Positions 29,505 to 37,008 of a stretch of DNA of 64,000 bases are shown here, piece by piece. The stretch spans positions 186,001 to 250,000 of the forward strand of contig NZ_SNVJ01000002.1 in assembly GCF_009829925.1 (NCBI RefSeq), in the 5' to 3' direction. The translations under genes and the position numbers were made by a program. This DNA is from Teichococcus coralli (GTDB lineage: Bacteria; Pseudomonadota; Alphaproteobacteria; Acetobacterales; Acetobacteraceae). How positions within the stretch are numbered: position 1 is the stretch's first letter; each line of letters begins with the position of its first letter. Under the pieces are notes generated by a model, which saw only the letters and a list, made by a program, of their open reading frames with translations, ran no database searches and was not told where the DNA came from.

Positions 29505-29522
29505 TCACGCTTCCCGTGAGGC

Positions 29523-30299
29523 CTATTCGGCCGTCCAGCCGCCATCGAGCAACATGGCGCTGCCCGTCATGAGGGCCGAGGCGTCGGAGGCGAGGAATAC
29601 GACCGCGCCCATGAGATCCTCCACCTGCCCGACGCGCCCGACCTTGATCTTCGACAGAACCCAGTCGCGGAACGCCGGCTCCTCGAAGAACGGCCGGGTC
29701 AGCGGCGTTTCGATGAAAGTGGGGCAGATGGTGTTCACGCGGATGCCCAAGGGCCCGAGCTCGATGGCCATGGCCTTGGTCATGCCTTCCAGCGCGTGCT
29801 TCGTGGCGCAGTAGACGCTGCGCCGCGGGCCGCCGACATGCCCCATCTGGGAGGACATCTGGATGATGGAGCCCGGCCTGCCCACCGCCGCCAGCCGCTT
29901 CGCCACCGCCTGGGCCATGAAGAAGGCGGCTCGCAGGTTCAGGGCGACGACGGCGTCGAAATCCTCCGGCGTCACCTCCAGGAAGGGGGCAGGGCGGTTG
30001 CTGCCCGCGTTGTTCACGAGGATGTCAAACGGCTCGCGGGCCGTCAGGGTGGCCTCGACGGCGGTGGTGTCGGCCACGTCGAGCGGAAGTGCCTCGGCCG
30101 AGCCACCGGCGGCGCGGATGGCTCCGGCAGCGGCCTCGATTTCGCTGGCGCTGCGGGCCACGAGGGCGACATGCGCGCCCGCCTCCGCCAGCGCGGCCGC
30201 GGCGGCCAGGCCGATGCCCCGCCCCGCTCCCGTGACCAGCGCGCGCCGGCCCTCCAGGCGCAGCGAGGGTGTACGGGGCAGGGTCATGGCGTCCGACAT
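29523..30299 (-). CDS. SDR-family NAD(P)-dependent oxidoreductase
   Basis: A 258-residue classical short-chain dehydrogenase. The cofactor motif is TGAGRGIG (23-30), NNAG is present, the catalytic Ser-Tyr-Lys lies in [24 protein letters not shown], and [12 protein letters not shown] follows. GGAGGA just before ATG 30299 fixes the start. It lies 106 bases upstream of the HisD-like gene on the same strand, with the paired operators between them, so it may be a separate transcript or read through into that operon. It could interconvert the 2-hydroxyl of the same substrate (inferred). It diverges from the cytochrome bd genes. Confidence 0.92.
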   Translation of the reverse strand: MSDAMTLPRTPSLRLEGRRALVTGAGRGIGLAAAAALAEAGAHVALVARSASEIEAAAGAIRAAGGSAEALPLDVADTTAVEATLTAREPFDILVNNAGSNRPAPFLEVTPEDFDAVVALNLRAAFFMAQAVAKRLAAVGRPGSIIQMSSQMGHVGGPRRSVYCATKHALEGMTKAMAIELGPLGIRVNTICPTFIETPLTRPFFEEPAFRDWVLSKIKVGRVGQVEDLMGAVVFLASDASALMTGSAMLLDGGWTAE

Positions 30300-30470
30300 G
30301 GCGTCCTCCGGTGCGGCGCCCGGCACCGGGGCGCGAATTGTGACTGCCGCTTTCCTATCCGCCTGCCCTTCCGGTGTGCAAACTTCACCTTAGATGCGGC
30401 ATGGCGGCATGGCTGCGGCCCGGCGGCTCCGGCCTCGCTTCCAAATGACGCCCTGTGACGGAGTGTTGTG

Positions 30471-31898
30471 ATGGACGGGGGATTCCTGCCGAGTGCGCTG
30501 GACCTGGCGCGGTTCCAGTTCGCCTTTACCGTCTCGTTCCACTTCCTGTTTCCCGCCTTCACCATCGGGCTCGCCAGTTTCCTGATGGTGCTGGAAGGGC
30601 TTTGGCTGGCGACCGGGCGGTCGGTCTATCTCGACCTGTTCCGGTACTGGCTGAAGGTTTTCGCCATCGCCTTCGCCATGGGCGTGGTCTCGGGCGTCGT
30701 CATGTCCTACCAGTTCGGCACGAACTGGTCCGCCTTCTCGGACCGCATCGGCAACGTGATCGGCCCGGTGATGGGCTACGAAGTGCTGACCGCCTTCTTT
30801 CTGGAGGCCGGCTTCCTTGGCATCATGCTGTTCGGCCTGGAGCGCTTCGGCAAAAGGCTGCACTTCACCGCGACCTGCCTGGTCGCCCTCGGCACGCTGA
30901 TCTCGGCCTTCTGGATCCTCTCGGCCAATTCGTGGATGCATACGCCACAGGGCTACAGCATCGCGCCCGATGGCCGCTTCATGCCCGAGGACTGGTGGGC
31001 GATCATCTTCAATCCCTCCTTTCCCTTCCGCTTCGTGCATACCGTCACCGCGGCCTACCTGACCACCGCCTTCATTGTCGGCGGCGTGGGCGCCTTCCAC
31101 CTCCTGCGCGACAGCCGCAACGCGGGCGCCCGCAGGAGTTTCTCCATGGCCATGTGGATGGCGGCGATTGTGGCGCCCATCCAGATCCTCATCGGCGACA
31201 TGCACGGGCTGAACACGCTTGAGCACCAGCCGCAGAAGGTGGCGGCCATGGAGGGGCACTGGGAACGCCAGCGCGGCGCGCCGCTGATCCTGCTCGGCCA
31301 GCCCGACATGGCGGCGGAGGAAACCCATGTGCTGCTGGAGGTGCCCAAGCTCTCCGCGCTGATCCTGACGCACGAGCTGAACGGCGAGACGCCGGGCCTG
31401 AAGGACTTTCCGCCCGATGAGCGGCCGACGGACGTGCCGCTGGTGTTCTGGGCCTTCCGGGTGATGGTGGGGCTGGGCACCCTGATGGCCACGCTGGGGC
31501 TGGTTTCCCTGTTCCTCCGCTGGCGCGGGCGGCTCTACGACACCCGGCTCTTTCTGCGCGCCGCGGTGGCCATGGGACCCGCCGGCCTCCTCGCCGTCAT
31601 CGCCGGCTGGGTAACCACCGAGGCGGGGCGGCAGCCCTTCACCGTCTATGGGCTGCTCCGCACCCCGGAAAGCGTCTCGCCGCTGGCCTCCCCGGCGGTC
31701 GCCGCCTCCTTGCTCGGCTTCGTTCTGGTCTACTGCGTCGTCTTCGGCGCCGGCATCTGGTACCTGTTCCGCCTGTTTGGCCAGCCGCCGCACGAGGCCG
31801 AGCCCGGCCCTGATGAGAATCAGCCCATCCGCACCAGCGGCATCACCCCGGCGCCGGCCATGCGGCACGCCGCCGGCGGTCACCATGCAGGCCCCTGA
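30471..31898 (+). CDS. cydA: Cytochrome bd-type quinol oxidase subunit I (cyanide-insensitive type)
   Basis: A 475-residue membrane subunit that oxidises ubiquinol and holds hemes b558, b595 and d. The likely heme-ligand His24 is in TVSFHFLFPAFTIG, the second His in FRFVHTVTAAYLTTAF, and the Met ligand in FWAFRVMVGLG. The acidic pair of the proton path is in GYEVLTAFFLEAGFLGI, and GRQPFTVYGLLRT is present. The Q-loop is the short form, as in CioA, and the protein is shorter than Escherichia coli CydA (522). GGAG lies seven bases before ATG 30471; a GTG directly before it is less likely. Confidence 0.95.
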   Translation: MDGGFLPSALDLARFQFAFTVSFHFLFPAFTIGLASFLMVLEGLWLATGRSVYLDLFRYWLKVFAIAFAMGVVSGVVMSYQFGTNWSAFSDRIGNVIGPVMGYEVLTAFFLEAGFLGIMLFGLERFGKRLHFTATCLVALGTLISAFWILSANSWMHTPQGYSIAPDGRFMPEDWWAIIFNPSFPFRFVHTVTAAYLTTAFIVGGVGAFHLLRDSRNAGARRSFSMAMWMAAIVAPIQILIGDMHGLNTLEHQPQKVAAMEGHWERQRGAPLILLGQPDMAAEETHVLLEVPKLSALILTHELNGETPGLKDFPPDERPTDVPLVFWAFRVMVGLGTLMATLGLVSLFLRWRGRLYDTRLFLRAAVAMGPAGLLAVIAGWVTTEAGRQPFTVYGLLRTPESVSPLASPAVAASLLGFVLVYCVVFGAGIWYLFRLFGQPPHEAEPGPDENQPIRTSGITPAPAMRHAAGGHHAGP

Positions 31899-31910
31899 GG
31901 AGACGCGGCC

Positions 31911-32975
31911 ATGGAAGAGCACCTTCCCCTGATCTGGGCGATCCTGATCGCCACCGCCGTCTTCCTTTACGTCTGCATGGACGGCTTCGACCTCGGACTG
32001 GGCATTCTCTTCCCCTGGTTCACCCACAAGGACGAGCGGGACGTCATGGTGAACTCCGTGGCGCCGGTCTGGGACGGCAACGAGACCTGGCTGGTGCTCG
32101 GCGGCGCCGGGCTGCTGGCGGTGTTCCCGCTGGCCTACGCCACCATCTTTCCGGCGCTCTACATGCCGCTGATGCTGATGCTGCTGGCGCTGATCTTCCG
32201 CGGCGTGTCCTTCGAGATGCGCTTCAAGGCGCATAGCGAGCGCGCCCAGACCTGGTGGGACCGCGCCTTCTCCTGGGGCAGCTACGTGGCGGGATTTTGC
32301 CAGGGCATCGCGCTTGGTGCGCTGGTGCAAGGCATCAGGGTGGAGAACCGCGCCTATGCCGGCGGCTGGTGGGACTGGCTGAGCCCCTTCTCGCTGCTGA
32401 CAGGTCTCGCGCTGCTGGTCGGCTATGGCCTGCTCGGCGCCTGCTGGCTGATCTGGAAGAGCGAAGGGGCACTTGCCGCGAAGGCGCGCCACATGGCACG
32501 GCGACTGGGCGTGGCCACGCTGGGCTTCATCGCCCTGATCAGCCTGATCATGCCCTTCCTGCAGCCCGCTTTTTTCCAGCGATGGTTCACACTGCCTTGG
32601 ATGGTGCTGGCCTCGCCGGTGCCGATCCTGGTGGCGGTCCTGGCTTGGCGCTTTTTCCGCGCGATCGACGCCACGGAGGTCCGCGAGGCCGAGGCGCCGC
32701 GCGACCCCACCGGCCGTGGCTTCCGCTGGCGGGACGGCGCTCCCTTCCTTTACGTGCTGGGCTGGTTCTTCCTGTCCTATACCGGGCTCGGCATCAGCCT
32801 CTGGCCGAACATCGTGCCACCGGGCATCAGCATCTGGGAGGCTGCCGCATCGCCGGCTTCCCAGGCCTTCCTGCTGGTTGGGGCAGCCGTGCTGATCCCG
32901 ACCATCCTGGCCTACACCGGCTATACCTACTGGTTGTTCCGGGGAAAGGTGCGGGTCGGCGAAGGCTACCATTGA
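31911..32975 (+). CDS. cydB: Cytochrome bd-type quinol oxidase subunit II
   Basis: A 354-residue subunit with about nine helices, paired with cydA twelve bases upstream. FLYVCMDGFDLGLGILFPW (19-37), NSVAPVWDGNETWLVLGGAGLLAVFPLAYA and GLGISLWPNIVPP are the CydB landmarks. No CydX- or DUF2474-like small gene follows within the next 300 bases. After the stop, nested GC hairpins (33004-33035) may end the transcript. This high-affinity or cyanide-tolerant oxidase supports respiration under stress. Confidence 0.95.
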   Translation: MEEHLPLIWAILIATAVFLYVCMDGFDLGLGILFPWFTHKDERDVMVNSVAPVWDGNETWLVLGGAGLLAVFPLAYATIFPALYMPLMLMLLALIFRGVSFEMRFKAHSERAQTWWDRAFSWGSYVAGFCQGIALGALVQGIRVENRAYAGGWWDWLSPFSLLTGLALLVGYGLLGACWLIWKSEGALAAKARHMARRLGVATLGFIALISLIMPFLQPAFFQRWFTLPWMVLASPVPILVAVLAWRFFRAIDATEVREAEAPRDPTGRGFRWRDGAPFLYVLGWFFLSYTGLGISLWPNIVPPGISIWEAAASPASQAFLLVGAAVLIPTILAYTGYTYWLFRGKVRVGEGYH

Positions 32976-33337
32976 GACCCGCAAAGCCGCAGCCGCCCGG
33001 TCTGCCGGCGTGAACGCGCCGTTTTGCGCGCCGGCGGGAAAGCCTGAACCACAGGGCCGGACCAGCGGAAATGCGCGCGTCGTGACACACAACCTTTGCG
33101 CGCAGGGTGGCACGCGCGCGCAACACCGCAAGCGGCAATGAATGTTCATATTTTGATACTTGCACAAAAATATAGATCATCTTGCCTGGCCTTTGCCTCG
33201 TTTGCCGAGGGCGTCCGGAGCAAGAAAGGTTTTCTGAACTTTGTATCTGTTTTTGATACGTCTCAAAGGTGAAAAACCTCTTCCTGACTCGCGCAAAAGT
33301 GGTAAAGATGCACGCATAGATTGTGGGGATGCGAAGG
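32976..33337 (+). promoter_or_regulatory. Long AT-rich leader of ctrA with dyads and a GANTC site
   Basis: About 360 bases carry no gene. The first third is GC-rich. From 33131 the composition turns AT-rich. TTTTGATAC occurs at 33151-33159 and again at 33251-33259, exactly 100 bases apart. The second copy is half of GTATC-N7-GATAC (33243-33259). Other dyads are ATGAATGTTCAT (33138-33149) and AGAAA-GGT-TTTCT (near 33223-33235). GACTC at 33286-33290 is a GANTC site, the CcrM methylation target that controls ctrA in Caulobacter. The motifs are seen directly; their functions are inferred. Confidence 0.5.
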
Positions 33338-34084
33338 ATGCGTGTTCTTCTGGTTGAAGATGATCTCACCACCGCCCGCGGGATCGCGATGATGCTGCGC
33401 GCAGCATCCATGATCACCGACACGGCCAGCACCGGCGAAGAAGCCCTCGAACTGGCCGCGCTTTACGACTACGACATCGTGGTGCTGGACATCATGCTGC
33501 CGGACATGGAGGGCTATGAGGTGGTCCGCCGGCTGCGCAGCAATCGCGTCGAGACGCCGGTGCTGATCCTCTCCGGCCTTTCCCGGCCGCAGGCGAAGGT
33601 GAAGGCCTTCGGCATGGGCGCCGACGACTTCATCACCAAGCCCTTCGACCAGCAGGAGCTGATGGCCCGCGTGCAGGCCATCATCCGCCGCGCCAAGGGC
33701 TTCAGCCAGCCGACGCTCGCCGTCGGGCCGCTGACGCTGAACCTCGGTTCGCGCGAGGTCCGGGTGGGCGACCGCCCGGTGCACCTGACCGGCAAGGAAT
33801 ACGCCATTCTGGAGCTGCTGGTCCTTCGCAAGGGCCTGGTGCTCACCAAGGAGGTGTTCCTGAACCATCTCTATGGCGGCATCGACGAGCCGGAAGCGAA
33901 GATCATCGATGTCTTCATCTGCAAGCTGCGCAAGAAGCTGGCTCAGGCCGGCGCAGGCGAGCTGATCGGCACCGTCTGGGGCCGCGGCTACGTGCTGCGT
34001 GACCCGGCCGCCCTCAGCAGCCGCTTCCCGATGCCGGAAGGCAATGTTGCGCCGGCCCTCAGCCGGGCGCAGGTGCTGGCCTGA
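33338..34084 (+). CDS. ctrA: Cell-cycle response regulator CtrA
   Basis: A 248-residue OmpR-type regulator that matches CtrA along its length. The receiver opens with MRVLLVEDD, the phosphorylated Asp is Asp51 (VVLDIMLPDMEGYEV) and ADDFITKPF follows. The winged-helix domain contains HLTGKEYAILELLVLRKG, TKEVFLNHLYGG, DEPEAKIIDVFICKLRKKL and TVWGRGYVLRDP, nearly identical to Caulobacter. ATG 33338 gives the canonical N-terminus; GTG 33323 and ATG 33329 are in frame. It is monocistronic, convergent with the che operon, and at the far end of that operon lies chpT. Confidence 0.95.
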   Translation: MRVLLVEDDLTTARGIAMMLRAASMITDTASTGEEALELAALYDYDIVVLDIMLPDMEGYEVVRRLRSNRVETPVLILSGLSRPQAKVKAFGMGADDFITKPFDQQELMARVQAIIRRAKGFSQPTLAVGPLTLNLGSREVRVGDRPVHLTGKEYAILELLVLRKGLVLTKEVFLNHLYGGIDEPEAKIIDVFICKLRKKLAQAGAGELIGTVWGRGYVLRDPAALSSRFPMPEGNVAPALSRAQVLA

Positions 34085-34090
34085 ACTGGC

Positions 34091-34124
34091 AGGCGGGGTG
34101 CCGCCCATGGCCGGCGCCCCGCCT
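34091..34124. terminator. Hairpin between ctrA and cheR ends
   Basis: AGGCGGGGTGCC (34091-34102) pairs with GGCGCCCCGCCT (34113-34124) over twelve positions with one G-U wobble, around a 10-base loop. It lies between two convergent stops and could serve both strands. CTTCC follows on the plus strand, so the T-tract is weak. Confidence 0.55.
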
Positions 34125-34132
34125 CTTCCGCC

Positions 34133-34948
34133 TCAGCTCGCCGCCGCGCGCTGGATGGCCGGGGCATAGACCCCACGCTCGCCCGGCACCGCCGTCAGGC
34201 GATCGGTCAGCCCGAGAACGGTTTCGGCACCGCCAAGATACAGCACGCCGTCCGGTGCGAGCTGCGCCGCCAGCGCGTTGAGCACCTTGCCCTTGGTCGG
34301 CGGATCGAAGTAGATCAGCACGTTGCGGCAGAAGATCACGTCGAAGCGTCCGAGGGCGCGGTGCTCTCCGAGCAGGTTGCGCTCCTCGAAGCGCACCATG
34401 TTCCGCAGGTCCTGCGCGACGCGCCACTTCCCGCTTTCCTGCCGGAAGTGCTTGACCAGGTACTGCACGGGCAGGCCGCGCTGCACCTCAAACTGCGTGA
34501 AGAGCCCCTCGCGGGCGCGCGCCACCACCTCCCGCGACAGGTCGGTGCCGATGATCTCCGCCTGCCGGATCGCGAGATCGGTCAGGATCATCGCGACCGA
34601 ATAGGCTTCCTGGCCGGTCGAGCAGGCCGCGGACCAGATGCGCGGGCGATGGCCGGCGGGCCGCATGGCCATCAGCTTCGGCAACAGGCGGCGAAGATGG
34701 TCGAACGGCTTGCCATCCCGGAAGAAGCTGCTTTCGTTGGTGGTCAGCGCCTCGGTGACGGCCCGGGCCAGCGGCTCGGCCCGGACGTCACGCAGCCGCA
34801 GCGCCAGCGCGTCGAGGCTGGCGATGCCCTCCTGCTTGAGGATCGGCGCCAGCCGCGTATCCAGCATGTATTCCTTGTCGGGCGTCAGCACGATTCCCGA
34901 GCGCGCCCGCACCAGCGCCGCGATCGAGGCAAAACTTTCCGCGTTCAT
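34133..34948 (-). CDS. cheR: Chemotaxis methyltransferase CheR
   Basis: A 271-residue S-adenosylmethionine-dependent enzyme that methylates receptor glutamates. The N-terminal helical domain (RSGIVLTPDKEYMLDTRLAPIL) is followed by the catalytic domain with WSAACSTGQEAYSVAM (SAM motif, about 106-121), GTDLS and FDVIFCRNVLIYFDPPTK. The start overlaps cheB by four bases (ATGA). It is the last gene of the minus-strand che operon. Confidence 0.96.
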   Translation of the reverse strand: MNAESFASIAALVRARSGIVLTPDKEYMLDTRLAPILKQEGIASLDALALRLRDVRAEPLARAVTEALTTNESSFFRDGKPFDHLRRLLPKLMAMRPAGHRPRIWSAACSTGQEAYSVAMILTDLAIRQAEIIGTDLSREVVARAREGLFTQFEVQRGLPVQYLVKHFRQESGKWRVAQDLRNMVRFEERNLLGEHRALGRFDVIFCRNVLIYFDPPTKGKVLNALAAQLAPDGVLYLGGAETVLGLTDRLTAVPGERGVYAPAIQRAAAS

Positions 34949-36108
34949 GCCAGCCCTCCGGCGACGGTCAGCCCCGCCGCTCCGAATTGCGCCAAAACCC
35001 TCTCGGCCAGTTGCTCCGGCGGCAGCAACGCCTCCGCCAGGCCGGCCTTCGCCACGGCGCCCGGCATGCCCCAGACAACGCTTGAAGCCTCATCCTGCGC
35101 CAGCACCATCCCGCCACCGGCGGCCACCGCCTTGCAGCCGAGCATGCCGTCCTGCCCCATCCCGGTGAGGATGACCGCCAGAACCCGCCCCTCGCAGGCT
35201 GCCGCAGCGCTGCGCAGCATCGGGTCCACGGCCGGGCGGCAGAAGTTCTCGGGCGGATCGCTGTTCAGCCGCGCGACCAGTCCGCCCGCGCCACTCTCCA
35301 CCAGCAGGTGCCGGTCGCCCGGCGCGACGTAGATCCGCCCGGCCCGCAGCGTCTCGCCATCCTTCGCCTCGGCCGCCGCCGGCCCGTTGAGGCGCGCCAA
35401 ATGGTCCGCCAGCATGGCGGTGAAGCCCGCCGGCATATGCTGCACGACGACGATCGGCACCGGCACGGGCGTTGTCAGCCGCCGCACAAACGCCGCCAGC
35501 GCCTGCGGCCCGCCCGTCGAGGAGCCGATGGCCAGCAATCTCGGCTGACGCCGCAGGCCATAGGTCGCCCGTGCCGGCGCGGCCGGCTGCGCCGCGGCCG
35601 GCCGCGCCGGTGCAGGGCGAAGCGGCGCCCGGGGGCTGGCAGGCCGCTCCGCGTTGCCGCCCCGCATGCGCGCCCATCCCTTCACCTTCGCCAGCAGATC
35701 CGCGCGGAAGGTGGGGTCGTTCATGCCTCCCGTCGCGGCGGAGGGCTTGGGAACATAGTCGGCCGCGCCGGCCCGCATGGCCGCCATGGTCGCCTCGGCC
35801 CCGCGTTGCGTCAGCGCGCTGGCGACAATGACGGCGAGGCCCGGCTGCGCCTTGAGCAACAGCGGAAGCGCCGTCATTCCGTCCATCACCGGCATCTCGA
35901 GGTCGAGCAGCACGACGTGCGGGCGCGTTTCGGGCGACATCGCGCGCAGCGCTTCGAGCGCCTGCCGCCCATCGCCCGCCCGCGCCACGACCTGCACCGA
36001 GGGGTCGGTCTCCAGGAGGCGCGCGAAGACGGACCGCACGGTGCTGCTGTCGTCGCACAGCATCACCCGCACCTTTGGCGCGGCGGCCTGGGAAGGTTGC
36101 GTTATCAC
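34945..36108 (-). CDS. cheB: Chemotaxis methylesterase/deamidase CheB
   Basis: A 387-residue two-domain enzyme that removes receptor methyl groups when phosphorylated. The receiver occupies residues 11-130 with acceptor Asp69 (VVLLDLEMPVMDG). A Pro/Ala/Arg-rich linker covers about 165-195. The esterase domain has catalytic Ser in LLAIGSSTGGPQAL, His in VVQHMPAGFTAML and Asp in LTGMGQDGMLG. It overlaps cheY and cheR by four bases each, so the three are coupled. Confidence 0.96.
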   Translation of the reverse strand: MITQPSQAAAPKVRVMLCDDSSTVRSVFARLLETDPSVQVVARAGDGRQALEALRAMSPETRPHVVLLDLEMPVMDGMTALPLLLKAQPGLAVIVASALTQRGAEATMAAMRAGAADYVPKPSAATGGMNDPTFRADLLAKVKGWARMRGGNAERPASPRAPLRPAPARPAAAQPAAPARATYGLRRQPRLLAIGSSTGGPQALAAFVRRLTTPVPVPIVVVQHMPAGFTAMLADHLARLNGPAAAEAKDGETLRAGRIYVAPGDRHLLVESGAGGLVARLNSDPPENFCRPAVDPMLRSAAAACEGRVLAVILTGMGQDGMLGCKAVAAGGGMVLAQDEASSVVWGMPGAVAKAGLAEALLPPEQLAERVLAQFGAAGLTVAGGLA

Positions 36109-36494
36109 GGCTCCGCTTCTTCCAGCAGGCCCAGCTGCACCAGCTTGCCGGTGATGATCTCGTCATCGAACGGCTTCATGATGTATTCCTGCGCACCTGC
36201 GCTGAGCGCGGTGACGATGCGCTCCAGCTCGCTTTCCGTCGTGCAAAGCATGATGATCGGCTTGTCGGGGCCGAACTCGGCGCGTGCCGCCTGGAGAAAT
36301 TCAAGCCCGGTCATCACCGGCATGTTCCAGTCCAGCAGCACCAGCCGCGGCAGGGCCTCACGGCAGGCCTCCAGCGCCTGCAGCCCATCCTCCGCCTCCC
36401 GCACCGAGAAGCCGCGGCGCTCCAGGATGCGCCGCGCCGCCTTGCGGACAATGCGGCTGTCATCCACCACCAGGCAGGTCATCTCACTTTCCAT
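36105..36494 (-). CDS. cheY: CheY-type single-domain response regulator
   Basis: A 129-residue receiver that would carry the phosphoryl signal from CheA to the flagellar motor. The acidic pocket is in LVVDDSR, the acceptor is Asp55 (LVLLDWNMPVMTGLEF), Thr is in CTTESE and Lys in YIMKPFDDE. ATG 36494 follows GAGAGGG; the neighbouring GTG at 36497 is less likely. It overlaps cheB by four bases. A DivK-like cell-cycle role is possible given ctrA and chpT nearby, but the WNMPVM and operon position fit CheY. Confidence 0.93.
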   Translation of the reverse strand: MESEMTCLVVDDSRIVRKAARRILERRGFSVREAEDGLQALEACREALPRLVLLDWNMPVMTGLEFLQAARAEFGPDKPIIMLCTTESELERIVTALSAGAQEYIMKPFDDEIITGKLVQLGLLEEAEP

Positions 36495-36507
36495 CACACC
36501 CTCTCCC

Positions 36508-36999
36508 TCAGCCGATCGCCAGGATGCGGTCCACGTCCAGCACGATCAGCAGCCGGTCGTCCTGCCGGTGCACGGCACGCGAGACTTCCCGCCACACCGG
36601 ATCGAGCGTCGGCGGATTGCCGGCGAAGCCGCTGGCGCGCAGCGGCAGCACTTCGCCCACGCTGTCCGAGAGCAGGCTGTAGAGTTCGCCCCCCTGCTCC
36701 ACCACCACGCTCATCGGCACCGGCGCGCCGGCCGCCCGCGGCGGCAGGCCGAGGCGGCGACGCAGGTCGATCGCGGTGACGATCCGGCCGCGCAGGTTCA
36801 GGCTGCCCGCCACCTCGCGCGGCGCCAGCGGCACGCGCGTGATGGCCTGCGCGGTCAGGATGTCCCGCACGGCCAGCACGGGCACGCCGCAGAGCTGGCC
36901 GGCCACGGTGAGCGTCAGGAACATCTCCGCCGCACTGTCGGTCATCACGGCCGCGCTGCTCCGGGCCTTGGCGGCTGCCCGCATCTCGGTTTCCATCAT
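36508..36999 (-). CDS. cheW: Chemotaxis coupling protein CheW
   Basis: A 163-residue scaffold that links receptors to CheA. A 25-residue Ala-rich leader precedes the SH3-like beta domain: FLTLTVAGQLCGVPVLAVRDIL, ITRVPLAPREVAGSLNLRGRIVTAIDLRRRLGLP (the hallmark stretch) and SLLSDSVGEVLPL. GGAG lies a few bases before the tandem ATGs at 36999 and 36996. It sits between cheA and cheY with ten or so bases on each side. Confidence 0.95.
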   Translation of the reverse strand: MMETEMRAAAKARSSAAVMTDSAAEMFLTLTVAGQLCGVPVLAVRDILTAQAITRVPLAPREVAGSLNLRGRIVTAIDLRRRLGLPPRAAGAPVPMSVVVEQGGELYSLLSDSVGEVLPLRASGFAGNPPTLDPVWREVSRAVHRQDDRLLIVLDVDRILAIG

Positions 37000-37008
37000 T
37001 CTTGCTCC

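Noticed and set aside
32976-33130. Small CydX/DUF2474-type subunit after cydB
   Set aside because: No hydrophobic short frame with a ribosome site is found in any phase of this stretch.
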